47,237 nt of DNA from Rhodopirellula islandica (GTDB lineage Bacteria > Planctomycetota > Planctomycetia > Pirellulales > Pirellulaceae), in the NCBI RefSeq assembly GCF_001027925.1, contig NZ_LECT01000005.1, positions 1 through 47,237 of the forward strand, in the 5' to 3' direction. Both the position numbers and the translations under genes were made by a program. The stretch's first letter is position 1. Each line of letters begins with the position of its first letter. Below the pieces are notes generated by a model that saw only the letters and a list, made by a program, of their open reading frames with translations, searched no databases and was not told the origin of the DNA. Below, piece by piece: positions 34,968 to 45,808 of the stretch.

Positions 34968-35927
34968 TCACGAGGTGGTGACAGGGGGCGGTGAGTGGAC
35001 GGTCACCGGCGGTGGTGCCCCGTTGTCGAGTGGGCGGAGTTGACCTTCCGCGTCCATTCGCGAACGGCCTACAAAACGCACCAATCCGGGCGCGATGGTG
35101 AACGCCAATTCTTCGATGCGATGAAACAACTTGGCGATTCGGTTTTCAAGGTACTGGGCGAGGATGGCGGCAGGGATCGCGACGGTCAGTCCAGCCAGCG
35201 TGGTCACCAGGGCTGTGTAAATCCCTTCTGACAATTGTTCGCTACGGCTGCGGTCTGCCGTCAACGTGCTGGATTCGTGAAAGGCCACAATCATGCCCCA
35301 CACGGTCCCCAGCAATCCCATCAACGGGGTCGCGGCAGCGGCCAGCGTGAGCCAACGCACAGGGCTGGCGTAGCGATCCGCTTCCCGTTGCAAGGCTTCG
35401 CCCGCGGCGCGTTCGATGTCGCCCAGTGGTTGCCCCGTGCGCATCAGCATCGACGAGATCACGCGCGCGGCAGGAGACGGGTTCTCGGTGCAAATCTCTT
35501 GCGCGGTGCTGGGTGGAAATGTCTCGTGCGTCGCGGCCAAATCGCTGATTTGGTTGACCAGTGATCGCGGCAGGATTTTTTCGGTTCGCAACGACAGCGT
35601 CCGTTCCACCGACAACGTCACGACCAACATGCTCATCAGTCCGATGGGGATCATGAACCGTCCGCCACGCGCGATCAGTGACAGCAGGTCAATTCCGGAG
35701 GGCTGGTCCGAACCGGGTTGCTGCGTGGGTTCGTCGTTCATCACGGACTGGATGTCCGCGGCATCAACGATGCCTTGCGTGGCACCCGTCGGTTCGGCGC
35801 CTTCTTGAGCGGACACCGATTGCGATAGGAACGGACTTGGTACCGCGGTGATCAGCAACGCGGACCAAAGGACAGCGATGCCCAACGTGGTGCGCCGGCG
35901 TCGTCGGTCGTTGGGAAGAAATCTCAC
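34968..35927 (-). CDS. MotA/TolQ/ExbB proton channel family protein
   Basis: A 319-residue protein with a GTG start overlapping the TPR gene stop (GTGA). It has an N-terminal signal peptide or extra membrane segment (TTLGIAVLWSALLITAVP) and a periplasmic Gln/Pro-rich stretch. Three TolQ-type helices follow: FMIPIGLMSMLVVTLSVERT, then WLTLAAAATPLMGLLGTVWG with the family motif GLLGTVWGM, and TTLAGLTVAIPAAILAQYL. The extra N-terminal signal and periplasmic stretch are longer than in E. coli ExbB and are common in planctomycete and Bacteroidetes-type relatives. It forms the proton channel with the ExbD protein. Confidence 0.93.
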   Translation of the reverse strand: MRFLPNDRRRRRTTLGIAVLWSALLITAVPSPFLSQSVSAQEGAEPTGATQGIVDAADIQSVMNDEPTQQPGSDQPSGIDLLSLIARGGRFMIPIGLMSMLVVTLSVERTLSLRTEKILPRSLVNQISDLAATHETFPPSTAQEICTENPSPAARVISSMLMRTGQPLGDIERAAGEALQREADRYASPVRWLTLAAAATPLMGLLGTVWGMIVAFHESSTLTADRSRSEQLSEGIYTALVTTLAGLTVAIPAAILAQYLENRIAKLFHRIEELAFTIAPGLVRFVGRSRMDAEGQLRPLDNGAPPPVTVHSPPPVTTS

Positions 35928-38900
35928 GGTGCTTTCAGTGCCTCCGCCCGTTGCTTGGCCTTGGCAGCCAATTCATGCCCGGGATGTTGATCGATCACGT
36001 ACTGGTAAAAATCCTGGGCGAACTTGGTGGCTTTCGCTTTGGCGGCATCGGTTTGTGCGGACTGCGTCAGCAGTTCGGCACATCTTCCCGCCTCGAACCC
36101 GCTCTTGGCTTGCCAATTCTTGATCACAGGATCGGCTTTGTCCGCCCCAAAACCAAACATGACGCGTTGGAATTCTGGGATCGCTTTGTCGAACGTTTTG
36201 TTCGCAAAGTGAATCTCACCCATCATGAACCGAGCGCGAGCAGCAATTTCGCTTCGGAAATTGTCCGCGACCTCGGAATAGAATTTCAATGCCTGTTCGT
36301 CATTCCCAGCGTTTTGAGCGGCGAATCCGATCTCATAGAACACTTGGGGGAGATAGGTAGTCGCGGGGAATCGTTCGCGGAGTTCGTTGTACCAATCAAT
36401 GGCGTCCTCAAATTGACCCAGCTGAGCAGCGCTTTGTCCGCCATGCAGCAAAATCAATTCCCGGACCTGACGCTCGGCTCGGTCTCGGATTGACTTGGCC
36501 GAGTCGTTCTCGGCAACGATTTTTTCACGGGCTTTGGAGTACGCCCGCAGCGCTGTGTCGTACTGCTCTTGTTTGAAGCGAGATTCACCGATCATCATCA
36601 TCGCGTCCAGCAGCAACCCGCCCTGCTGCACTTCGACGTACTGGCGTTTGAAGGCGGCTTCGGCTTCGGCGTACTTTTTCTGCTTGTAGTGAGACCAGCC
36701 CAAGCGATAAAGCGACTTCTCCTTCAGATCCAAATCGGCCGTTTTGTCGGCTGCGATTTGAAACGCCTTCGCGGCTTCGGTCCAGCCTTCCTTGCGGTAG
36801 TGATCTTGGCCGACGAAGTAAGCTGCATCCGCCACCAAGGCGTTGTCGGGGAACTTTGAAATCAGTTGTTCAAACTGGGCCAACGCTTGTTCGTCTTGCC
36901 CGCTCTCGCGAAGTGACCAGCCCAGTTCGTAAAGAACTTTGTCCATGTCGGGGTAGTCAGGGACCTCCTCGACAATTCGTTGCAGACTCTCGGCTGCCTT
37001 CGCGGTTTGCGAAGCATTCTGATCCAGCAACGCCAGTTCGTAGAGTGCGTGGCCGAGGTTGTTGCCGGTTGGCTGGGTTTCCAAAAACGCGGTCAAGTCG
37101 TTTCGTGATTCGGTGTCTTGGTCGAGGTGACGATAAGCGATGCCTCGCGAGAGCAGTGCATCGTCCATCAAAGCGTGGTCGGGGGTTTCCTTGATCAATT
37201 CGGAAAGAGTCTTCACGGCTTGTGCGTGTTGTTGCGATTGCAGTTCCGCCATGCCCTTGGCGTAGCGAGCAAATGGCAACAGGCCAAGGTCACGTTGGGA
37301 GGTCAGGATGGGGGCAAAGTATTCAATCGCTTCGGCGTACTGTTGTTGGCCATTGGCGAGTTGCCCGAGTTTGTAACGGGCTTGGTCGGCCATCCGGCTT
37401 TCGCCGTTGGTGCGAATGAGTTCTTTCCAGATGCCCGCGGCCGCGTCGCGATTCCCGGCGGCCAGTTGGGACTGACCCGCCATCAGGAAGGCTTCGTCGG
37501 AACGGGCCCACTCAGGGGCGGCTTCCCGGCTGGCTTGAAACGACTTGGCGGCCTGCGCTGCATCGCCACTGGATAATTCCGCTTGTCCGGCCAGCAGCAA
37601 GGCTTCGGCTTTTTGTTCCGGCGTTTGCATCGCCCCCAGGTTTTCGCGAATCAGGGCGGCGGTTTTCGTGGGCTCGCCTGCGGCCTTCCAAGCGGTCGCC
37701 CCGCGAAGAATCCAGGTCGGCCGCTGGGGGTGGTCGCGATGTGGTTGGCTGTCGACCAATGATTGGTAGCGTTTTGCAGCGGCCTCCGCTTGGCCCGATG
37801 CCAGCAGGGCTTCGGCACCCACGAATGACGCGTCCGGTGCGAGTGGGTCACGCGGGTACTTGGCGTCAAAGTCATCCGCCAACTTTGCCGCTTGTTCGGT
37901 CTCACCAAGCTGCAACGCCACGAATGCGGCGTTGTACAGAGCCCGCGGTGCGAGAGCATGCTCGGCATGGTCGCTGGCGATGGCTCGGTATTGATCCAGA
38001 GCGTCTTTCAGTCGGTCGGGTTGCAGGGAGAGGGCCTCGGCCGCATCCAGTTTGAGCGCGACAGCAAAGTTGCCCTGGGGACCTCGCTTGATTTGTTCCG
38101 ACGCCACTTCATAAGCGGACTGGGCCGCCTTCAACAGCTTGGTGGGGTCACGATTCGCGGTGCCAAGTTCGATGCGAGCCAACCAGTGTGCCGATTCGGT
38201 TGCGGCCTCAGGATCGGTGCCTTGGAGCACGTCTCGAAAGCGAGCGGCCGCGCCGGAAAGGTCCCCTGCTTGATAAAGCGTTTGGGCGGAGGCCAGAGTT
38301 GCCGCGGCAGCGTAAGGAGATTTTGGGAACTGCGTCAGCAGTTTTTCGTAGGAAGCGGAGGCCTGGCTCGGGTCGCCGTCTTGAGCGAACGCGTACCCTT
38401 GCCGGAACAAGGAATACGCTTTGTCCTCGGGAGTTGCGTTGGCATGGTTTGCAACCGAATCAAAGCGTTTGACGGCTGCCTGCATTTCGCCCTGCAACAA
38501 AAGCATGTCGCCCATCCGGATCTCGACATCGAGGACCAAGTCCGAATCGGCGCAGGCTTTCAACAGTTGTTGGTACGACGACTGGGCTTGGTCGTACTTC
38601 TTTTGTTCTTCCAATGCGACACCGCGAGCGTACAGCGCGTCGCATCGCAAGACGGAATCCGCGATGCCATCCAGTTTCATCATCGCGTTGTAAGATTCAA
38701 TCGCTCCGTCCAGTTCGCCCATCGCATACTGGGCTTCACCTCGATAGAAATACGCCCGGTCCAGCAATCGCGAATCGGGGTTTTCTTTGATCAGCGTGTC
38801 GTAGGTCGCGATCGATTCGCGAAGCAGTTTGGGGTCCGCTTCTTCGCCGGTTCCCGCCGCGGCGTACAAGCACCAACCACGGTTGGACAAGCTTTCTTCG

Positions 38901-39265
38901 CGGAGATCGTAGTCGGTGTCTTGAAGGGCGACCTGGAAGGCGTCGGCCGCGGCTTTTAAATCTGGGGTGTCTTGCTGCATGTAGCAGACGCCGAGGTAAT
39001 GCGAGGCTTTGGATGCCAGTGCACTGTCGGGGTACTTCTTCAGGAACTGGGTCCAGGTGTCGACGGCCAGCCCAATTGCACCGTTGGTTTGGAAGTTCGC
39101 CGCGTCGGCATAGAGCGCGACAGCGGCGGAATCCTGTGTCGAATCATCTTGAGCAACCAGACGATGCGCTGGCCCGTTCAAGACCAAGGTCATCACCAGC
39201 AACAAACCAGCAACGCGGGGGAAGCACGAGAGGCCGAACAACGGTGTTCGAACGATGGTTGGCAT
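35924..39265 (-). CDS. Very long periplasmic tetratricopeptide repeat protein
   Basis: A 1113-residue exported protein. The ATG at 39265 opens a signal peptide (VAGLLLVMTLVLNGPAHRLVA); the TTG at 39280 is less likely. The remainder is almost entirely TPR and YbgF/CpoB-like repeats, for example ASKASHYLGVCYMQQDTPDL, DRAYFYRGEAQYAMGELDGA, DAAYFVGQDHYRKEGWTEAA, EKSLYRLGWSHYKQKKYAEA and ARFMMGEIHFANKTFDKAIP. In proteobacteria the TPR protein CpoB/YbgF works with the Tol complex; here a giant TPR protein is the first gene of an ExbB/ExbD operon. It probably acts as a periplasmic scaffold for that machine. It overlaps exbB by 4 bp. Confidence 0.93.
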   Translation of the reverse strand: MPTIVRTPLFGLSCFPRVAGLLLVMTLVLNGPAHRLVAQDDSTQDSAAVALYADAANFQTNGAIGLAVDTWTQFLKKYPDSALASKASHYLGVCYMQQDTPDLKAAADAFQVALQDTDYDLREESLSNRGWCLYAAAGTGEEADPKLLRESIATYDTLIKENPDSRLLDRAYFYRGEAQYAMGELDGAIESYNAMMKLDGIADSVLRCDALYARGVALEEQKKYDQAQSSYQQLLKACADSDLVLDVEIRMGDMLLLQGEMQAAVKRFDSVANHANATPEDKAYSLFRQGYAFAQDGDPSQASASYEKLLTQFPKSPYAAAATLASAQTLYQAGDLSGAAARFRDVLQGTDPEAATESAHWLARIELGTANRDPTKLLKAAQSAYEVASEQIKRGPQGNFAVALKLDAAEALSLQPDRLKDALDQYRAIASDHAEHALAPRALYNAAFVALQLGETEQAAKLADDFDAKYPRDPLAPDASFVGAEALLASGQAEAAAKRYQSLVDSQPHRDHPQRPTWILRGATAWKAAGEPTKTAALIRENLGAMQTPEQKAEALLLAGQAELSSGDAAQAAKSFQASREAAPEWARSDEAFLMAGQSQLAAGNRDAAAGIWKELIRTNGESRMADQARYKLGQLANGQQQYAEAIEYFAPILTSQRDLGLLPFARYAKGMAELQSQQHAQAVKTLSELIKETPDHALMDDALLSRGIAYRHLDQDTESRNDLTAFLETQPTGNNLGHALYELALLDQNASQTAKAAESLQRIVEEVPDYPDMDKVLYELGWSLRESGQDEQALAQFEQLISKFPDNALVADAAYFVGQDHYRKEGWTEAAKAFQIAADKTADLDLKEKSLYRLGWSHYKQKKYAEAEAAFKRQYVEVQQGGLLLDAMMMIGESRFKQEQYDTALRAYSKAREKIVAENDSAKSIRDRAERQVRELILLHGGQSAAQLGQFEDAIDWYNELRERFPATTYLPQVFYEIGFAAQNAGNDEQALKFYSEVADNFRSEIAARARFMMGEIHFANKTFDKAIPEFQRVMFGFGADKADPVIKNWQAKSGFEAGRCAELLTQSAQTDAAKAKATKFAQDFYQYVIDQHPGHELAAKAKQRAEALKAP

Positions 39266-39316
39266 GGCAGCAGAATGCAAGTGCGAGAAGCGAATCCAAG
39301 AAACCAGCGTTTCACT

Positions 39317-39763
39317 CTAACCGCGTGTGCTGACGTAGGCCATCCTCAACGCGTGCGTCGCTTCGCCCAACATCTTTGATTCGTCGTCCGACAAGTTGCC
39401 TTCGGTCTTCCCGACCAGCATTTCCAGGGTGTCAATCGAATGCTTGGCCATTGCCTTGTCGACGTGGCCTTCCGTTTGACCTGGCATCGGGATTTGGCCG
39501 AGTGCACTCATGCCTTGCGTGAACAGCATGGAGACCAGGACTTCAAAGCTGGCTGGCGGAAGCTGAGCCCCGCCGGTGGGCATTGCGGTCGCTTCCGTCG
39601 ATTCATCCACGGGTTCGCTGCTGGGGGCGACTTCGGTCGGATCGGCATCGGGCTGGTCGGCCAAGGCTTCTTTCTCTTTGGCGACCTGTTCTTTCCAATC
39701 CGAGTCCACCACGATTTGAGGCGACTCGTCTGGTTCGTTTTCTTTGGGATCAGAGTTTGTCAT
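39317..39763 (-). CDS. DUF1844 domain protein
   Basis: A 148-residue acidic cytoplasmic protein. The first 75 residues are a low-complexity Asp/Glu/Pro-rich segment. The DUF1844 domain follows: PPASFEVLVSMLFTQGMSAL, then KAMAKHSIDTLEMLVGKTEG and ESKMLGEATHALRMAYV. The family is widespread in planctomycetes, acidobacteria and deltaproteobacteria, with unknown function. It lies 38 bp downstream of pyrG and 51 bp upstream of the TPR gene start, all in the same direction, so it may join the two into one long transcript. Confidence 0.9.
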   Translation of the reverse strand: MTNSDPKENEPDESPQIVVDSDWKEQVAKEKEALADQPDADPTEVAPSSEPVDESTEATAMPTGGAQLPPASFEVLVSMLFTQGMSALGQIPMPGQTEGHVDKAMAKHSIDTLEMLVGKTEGNLSDDESKMLGEATHALRMAYVSTRG

Positions 39764-39801
39764 GGCAGATCAGGTAAACAGGGGAAGGAGACAGAGTGGA
39801 T

Positions 39802-41547
<1,746 letters not shown>

Positions 41548-41668
41548 CTAGAGGGTGTGGGGACGTGATCCTGGATGCGGGTTTCGACCCCAATCTCCCG
41601 CAAATGTTCCCCGTTTTCCGCAGACGTCCATTGGCGATGCGTCGGTCGGTCGGTTTGTCACAGGTCGT

Positions 41669-42349
41669 TCAAGTTGTCCCGTTGGCATCGTCGTCGGGGC
41701 TTTCTCCGTCATCTCGGGCGACGGATGCCGAACCCGTGGTTCCTGGCTTGGGATCGAATTCCAGGGGCTCCCCGTCGGCCAGGCAGTCGTCCAGTTGGAC
41801 CTGGATCTGGTCCAGCAGATCCTCCAGACGCTTGATCGTTGGCGGAATGGTGAACTCAGGCCGAGCCCGTTTGGGGGCGGGCGTCTTGTCCGTGCCGGCG
41901 TTTGGAATGGTCTTGCGCGTATCAGGATGAGACGAGCGTGGGGGTTCCGTTGAGGCGGAGCCCTCTGAGGCAGGCTGCTCCTCGAAAAATTCCAGGGCCG
42001 CATCGTTGTCGGACAGGATCCGCAATCGAAGGCGATGGGTGTCTTGAAGCAACTGCTCAATCAAATTCGCGGTGGGCAAATGCGAGATGGGCAAGCATCC
42101 CTGGTCGGCAACTTGTTGCACCGCGGTCTGCAAAATTGTTTCTAAGTTTTGCGATTGGGCCACGATCGCGGTCCGGTTCGTTGCTTCCGCATCCAGACGG
42201 ATGGACCGGATTGTGGTGAACGCTTTGCCGACAAACGCGGCATCCAGCGGGGCGCTCATTGTCCTGAATTGAAGCAACTGGTACTCAAACACGTCCAGCT
42301 GAGAAAGAGAACGCTGGGCAAACCGGTCCAGACGGGAAGGGTCGTTCAT
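41669..42349 (-). CDS. Hypothetical coiled-coil-like protein
   Basis: A 226-residue cytoplasmic-looking protein from the ATG at 42349 (MNDPSRLDRFAQRSL); the open frame extends to 42514 without support. The first 130 residues are helical (LSQLDVFEYQLLQFRTM, TIVAQSQNLETILQTAVQQV-like stretch, NLIEQLLQDTHRLRLRIL). The rest is Pro/Ser/Asp-rich with another helix, IKRLEDLLDQIQVQLDDCL. No domain was recognised. It is separated from pyrG by about 210 bp. Confidence 0.6.
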   Translation of the reverse strand: MNDPSRLDRFAQRSLSQLDVFEYQLLQFRTMSAPLDAAFVGKAFTTIRSIRLDAEATNRTAIVAQSQNLETILQTAVQQVADQGCLPISHLPTANLIEQLLQDTHRLRLRILSDNDAALEFFEEQPASEGSASTEPPRSSHPDTRKTIPNAGTDKTPAPKRARPEFTIPPTIKRLEDLLDQIQVQLDDCLADGEPLEFDPKPGTTGSASVARDDGESPDDDANGTT

Positions 42350-42841
42350 CGAATGGAAACGCGTTTCTTGGATGCCGACGCGGTGCAAACGCTGTTCGAG
42401 TCCATGCCGAGTTTCAAATTTCAGGAGACGGGAGGTTGGGCAACATGCCAAGGTGAAAATCACTGCGTTTTCATGACCGGTCTTCATACCTAGGCCGTAG
42501 GACTCGGGTGCCACGCAGTTTGTTGTTCATTTCGATCGGAACGGACCGTCCGATGCGTTCACGCTTGGTTTGATCCGTTTGATCACTACAACCGAAGTCA
42601 TGACCGGGGCGTTCACTCTGGAGACGGAGGCGATTGCCGTCCGAGCCTTGGGCCCGCCCATGGCCCGCTGCTCGCCCATGGGCGGCGAGGATCTGATCGA
42701 GAATTCAGCGTGGTCCATGTGCGGAAGGCCAGCTTTGGCACGCGACGTGCATCCTTTTTCTATCGTTGTCGACGTCGCCCGAAATGATCTCGCGACGCTC
42801 TCACTCGCCTCTTTCTCAAAGCAAGTTCAAGCATTGATCTC
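42350..42841 (+). other. Spacer without a confident gene
   Basis: This is the divergent region between the 41669-42349 gene and the small ORF at 42842. A 91-codon plus-strand frame (42570-42845) overlaps that ORF by 4 bp (ATGA) but has no signal, domain or convincing composition. A palindromic CGCCCATGG...CCATGGGCG pair lies around 42653-42685. Otherwise nothing was recognised. Confidence 0.4.
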
Positions 42842-43036
42842 ATGAATCCCGCATTCATCCAAACTGTTCACGGTTTCACGCACCCCATCGTCGCAAGCTC
42901 GTTGCTCAATCGCAAAAAGCAAGGCAGCGAAGATCGCGAAACGACGACGCAGCTCTATCGCGAGGAAACGGCTCGTCGATTGGAGGAAAACAACCGCCAT
43001 GCCAAACGAGTCACCTCGGTGGCAAAGCCCAGCTAG
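42842..43036 (+). CDS. Small hypothetical protein, 64 residues
   Basis: A short, strongly charged peptide, MNPAFIQTVHGFTHPIVASS then LLNRKKQG and an Arg/Glu-rich helix (REETARRLEENNRHAKRV). It has no signal peptide or membrane segment. The ATG overlaps the stop of an upstream open frame (ATGA), which could mean coupling or chance. No family was recognised. It is followed by inverted-repeat elements. Confidence 0.4.
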   Translation: MNPAFIQTVHGFTHPIVASSLLNRKKQGSEDRETTTQLYREETARRLEENNRHAKRVTSVAKPS

Positions 43037-43069
43037 TGGTGCGGCAACGCCTGACATGAGGGTTCTTGG

Positions 43070-43135
43070 TAGTGGACGAGGCGACGAGTCCTTCGTATCT
43101 CACCCGCTCAAAAGGACTCGTGACCTCGCCCACTA
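43070..43135 (+). repeat. Inverted-repeat element 1 (66 bp)
   Basis: The left arm TAGTGGACGAGGCGACGAGT pairs with the right arm ACTCGTGACCTCGCCCACTA with few mismatches, leaving a loop of about 18 bases. A near-identical element lies at 43191-43256. Both are non-coding and could form long hairpins between a plus-strand small ORF and a minus-strand gene end. Confidence 0.85.
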
Positions 43136-43190
43136 CTCTCAGTCTCGATTTTGACGGGCCACTAGCGGTCTGTCAGGACTTATTTTTAGG

Positions 43191-43256
43191 GTAGTGGACG
43201 AGGCGACGAGTCCTGAACTGGCGTCAAATCCAAGGACTCGTGGCCTCGTCCACTAC
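43191..43256 (+). repeat. Inverted-repeat element 2 (66 bp)
   Basis: The left arm GTAGTGGACGAGGCGACGAG pairs with the right arm CTCGTGGCCTCGTCCACTAC. The loop sequence differs from that of element 1, while the arms are conserved. It lies just downstream of the 3' end of the PQQ gene, and could act as a transcript end or protect a 3' end. Confidence 0.85.
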
Positions 43257-43288
43257 GATCAACCCTAACTTTTAGCTGTAACAGCCCA

Positions 43289-44695
43289 CTAGCGGTCGAA
43301 GCGATACAGAGCCGTGTCCGTCCGCAGGATCAGAGCGTCGCCGATGACCGCTGGTGACGCCATGATTTGGCCTTCAACCTGATTGGTCACTTTGATGTCA
43401 CACTCTGTCCCAGGTTTGATCACGAAAACCTCGCCGCTGTGATTGCAGAAGTAGATCCGGCCCGCCGCCAAAATTGGTGAGGCAGAAAATTTTCCGCCCA
43501 GGCGTTTCGACCACACGTTGGATCCGTCTTCGCGGTCGATGCAGGAGGCGACTCCGTTGTCATCGACCAGGTAGATCAAGCCATCAACCAGCACGGGCGA
43601 TGGTTTGGCTGGGATGCTTTTCTTGACCGCCCACAGCACGTGGGATTCGGTCACGTCTCCCGTTCCGTCCACTCGGGCTGCCCAGAGCTGTGGCTTGCCA
43701 AATCCGGTCGCGAAGTAAACAGCTTCGCCATCGAAGATCGGTCGCGGAACGACCGAGAATCCTTTGCCGTGATACAGCCGCCAGAACTCCTCGCCGGTTT
43801 CCGAGTTGTACGAAACCATCCACTGAGAACCCATGCAGAGCAATTGCTCGCGACCGTTTGAATCCGTGATTGCAATTGGCGTGCAGTAAGCCTTCTTCTG
43901 ATCGCCGGTGGGAGCGTCCATTGGAGGGCGGTTGGTTTCCCACTCGGTGGATCCCGTTTTGGCATTCAACGCGATCACATATTGGCGTTCCATCCCGTCC
44001 TGGATCAAGATGACCTTTTCGTTGTGGATGATGGGGGAACTGCCCGGGCCGACCGCGTGCTTGAGCGGCAGCGTCCGCTGCCAGATCAGTTCGCCGCTTG
44101 CGCGATCGAGGCAGAATGTGCCGAATGTTCCGAAGTGGCAAATCAGGCGTTCGCCATCGATCACCGGGGTGGGCGACGCGTAGCTGTTGAGCGAATGGAT
44201 CGCGTCGGGCTGCTCGATGGTGGCCAGCTCAATGGTTTGTTTCAATTCGCCAGTTTCGAAATCAACCGCGAAGACTTTCAACTCGATTGATTTGGCGATC
44301 GCGAGTTGTTTGAACTGGCGTTCTGTGTTTTCGGTTTTCTTCAGCAGTTCGAGTCGCTCCTCTTCGGACGGAATGATCTCCACGGCCGAAGTCAGCCAAA
44401 TCGTCCCATCCGCGATCACGGGAGAAGACCAGGCCTTGCCGGCGAGCTCGGTTTTCCAGGTCCGGTTGTTGTCCTCGCCAAATTCAACCGGAGGATTGCC
44501 CTCGGTGACGATCCCGTCCCCCCGCGGGCCGCGGAATTGTGGCCATGAATCCGCCGAGGTGATCGAGGGAATGGAGGCCAGCACGATCGCAAAGGCGGCC
44601 GAGGAGAGGGCCCTTCGACGCAGGGCTGAGCGAAGCGATCGAGTCAACCGTCGGGATGGCCGAGACAGGTCGGCAGGGCAGCAAAATCGAACCAT
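43289..44695 (-). CDS. PQQ-like beta-propeller repeat protein, exported
   Basis: A 468-residue protein with a long basic n-region and signal peptide (RRALSSAAFAIVLASIPSITSA), followed by DSWPQFRGPRGDG, a typical start of planctomycete outer-membrane-protein-assembly-like (BamB/PQQ) propellers. Propeller blades show the usual Gly/Trp pattern: AWSSPVIADGTIWLTSAV, LDRASGELIWQRTLPL, LNAKTGSTEWETNRPP, YNSETGEEFWRLYHGKG, IDREDGSNVWSKRLGGKFSA. No catalytic residues for PQQ-dependent dehydrogenation were recognised, so a structural or binding role is as likely as an enzymatic one. The ATG at 44695 is preferred to the TTG at 44707. Confidence 0.92.
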   Translation of the reverse strand: MVRFCCPADLSRPSRRLTRSLRSALRRRALSSAAFAIVLASIPSITSADSWPQFRGPRGDGIVTEGNPPVEFGEDNNRTWKTELAGKAWSSPVIADGTIWLTSAVEIIPSEEERLELLKKTENTERQFKQLAIAKSIELKVFAVDFETGELKQTIELATIEQPDAIHSLNSYASPTPVIDGERLICHFGTFGTFCLDRASGELIWQRTLPLKHAVGPGSSPIIHNEKVILIQDGMERQYVIALNAKTGSTEWETNRPPMDAPTGDQKKAYCTPIAITDSNGREQLLCMGSQWMVSYNSETGEEFWRLYHGKGFSVVPRPIFDGEAVYFATGFGKPQLWAARVDGTGDVTESHVLWAVKKSIPAKPSPVLVDGLIYLVDDNGVASCIDREDGSNVWSKRLGGKFSASPILAAGRIYFCNHSGEVFVIKPGTECDIKVTNQVEGQIMASPAVIGDALILRTDTALYRFDR

Positions 44696-44939
44696 GAAGT
44701 GACTCAAGCGGGGGAGTAGGCGGGACGTCGCATTCTAGCAAAAGCGTCCGTTGGGGTGCCGCAAAGTTTCTGTGAGCGTTGCAAACCGGTCCGGTATTGG
44801 CTGCGGATCACCTGGAAACCATGAATTCAGGGCTTTTTGACCAAACGTGTCCGGGCACTCGCGAACAATGCAGTGCAAGGCGCACTGAGAGGCCAACGTT
44901 TCTGAGCCAACGCTTCCTCGGTCCCGAAGGAGACAATTG

Positions 44940-45536
44940 ATGTTCGAACCCAATGATGAAGTCGAGCTGACCTACCCCGAATCGACCTTGGTCGAAGCCA
45001 ACACCACGTTCCGGCGACGGCGTTTGCAGATCCGTGAGATTCGCGATTTGATCACCGATCCGATCACCCCCGAAGAATACCTGCGACGTCCGCTGACCCA
45101 GCGTTCTCGCTACCTGCTGACCGCATACGACAAAGACTCGAAATCTTGGCGGCAATTCTATGTCGGATCCAGCAAAGAGTTTTTGACCGATGGACGGTTG
45201 CGGATCGCGCTCTATGAAAAAGGCGGCACATCGCCCCAGAAAATCGTTTCGCGTTCCTTCGAAGCCACGCGGCGAGATCGAATTGCGCTCGCTCGCGCGG
45301 TGAAGGAGATGCAGGAAAAAGACCTGGCCGGATTGGAACTGCGCATCGTGCCTGACGAAAGCCGCGTGCTGAAGCAGCAAGCTGACAAGCCCAAGTCAGC
45401 CCAACCAAAAGCTGCCAAGCCAAAGCTTGTCAAAGAGGCCTTCGCTCGCAAGGACTCGGCCGCATGTGCTGTCAAAGCCCCGGCGATGTCGCGACGAATG
45501 ACTGCGTCTTCGCCGTTAGTCGCCCCGCCGTTTTAA
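44940..45536 (+). CDS. Conserved hypothetical protein with basic Ala/Pro-rich tail
   Basis: A 198-residue protein. AAGGAG at 44927-44932, 7 bases before the ATG at 44940, supports the start. The first 130 residues look folded (RRRRLQIREIRDLITDPITP, RSRYLLTAYDKDSKSWRQFY, ATRRDRIALARAVKEMQEKD). The tail is Lys/Ala/Pro-rich (KPKSAQPKAAKPKLVKEAFA), reminiscent of nucleic-acid-binding or histone-like tails, but no domain was recognised. There is no signal peptide. It is divergent from the PQQ gene, with about 240 bp between them. Confidence 0.75.
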   Translation: MFEPNDEVELTYPESTLVEANTTFRRRRLQIREIRDLITDPITPEEYLRRPLTQRSRYLLTAYDKDSKSWRQFYVGSSKEFLTDGRLRIALYEKGGTSPQKIVSRSFEATRRDRIALARAVKEMQEKDLAGLELRIVPDESRVLKQQADKPKSAQPKAAKPKLVKEAFARKDSAACAVKAPAMSRRMTASSPLVAPPF

Positions 45537-45675
45537 GCGGGCAGGCAGATGTCATCGGGTATGTGAGCCGTTGGGCGTTAGGCACGGTTCCCACGCACAA
45601 CCGGGGCTAACGCTGGACTGTCAAAAGGTTGGGATTGACACGGAAAATGCAACGTTGATTTTTGTTCTGTCCTAC

Positions 45676-45731
45676 GCCCCAACGGGGCAGCTCTATGATA
45701 GCCCCAGGCATCGCCTGGGGTTCATTTTTTA
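45676..45731 (+). terminator. Hairpin with T-run, possible terminator and repeat
   Basis: The hairpin GCCCCAACGGGGC (45676-45688) is followed by CCCCAGGC-ATC-GCCTGGGG (45702-45720) and TTCATTTTTT. The second hairpin with its T-run fits a rho-independent terminator for the 44940 gene, though 165 bp away. It may also be another dispersed palindromic repeat. Confidence 0.5.
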
Positions 45732-45808
45732 CGTGTCAGTGAAGCAACGTCTTTCGGGTGGACTGCGAAATCTTTGGTGATGTGACGCCATGTGCTTGCG
45801 CAAGTTCT

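Noticed and set aside
42570..42845. 91-codon plus-strand frame
   Set aside because: No domain, signal or ribosome site; the ATGA overlap with the next small ORF is its only support.
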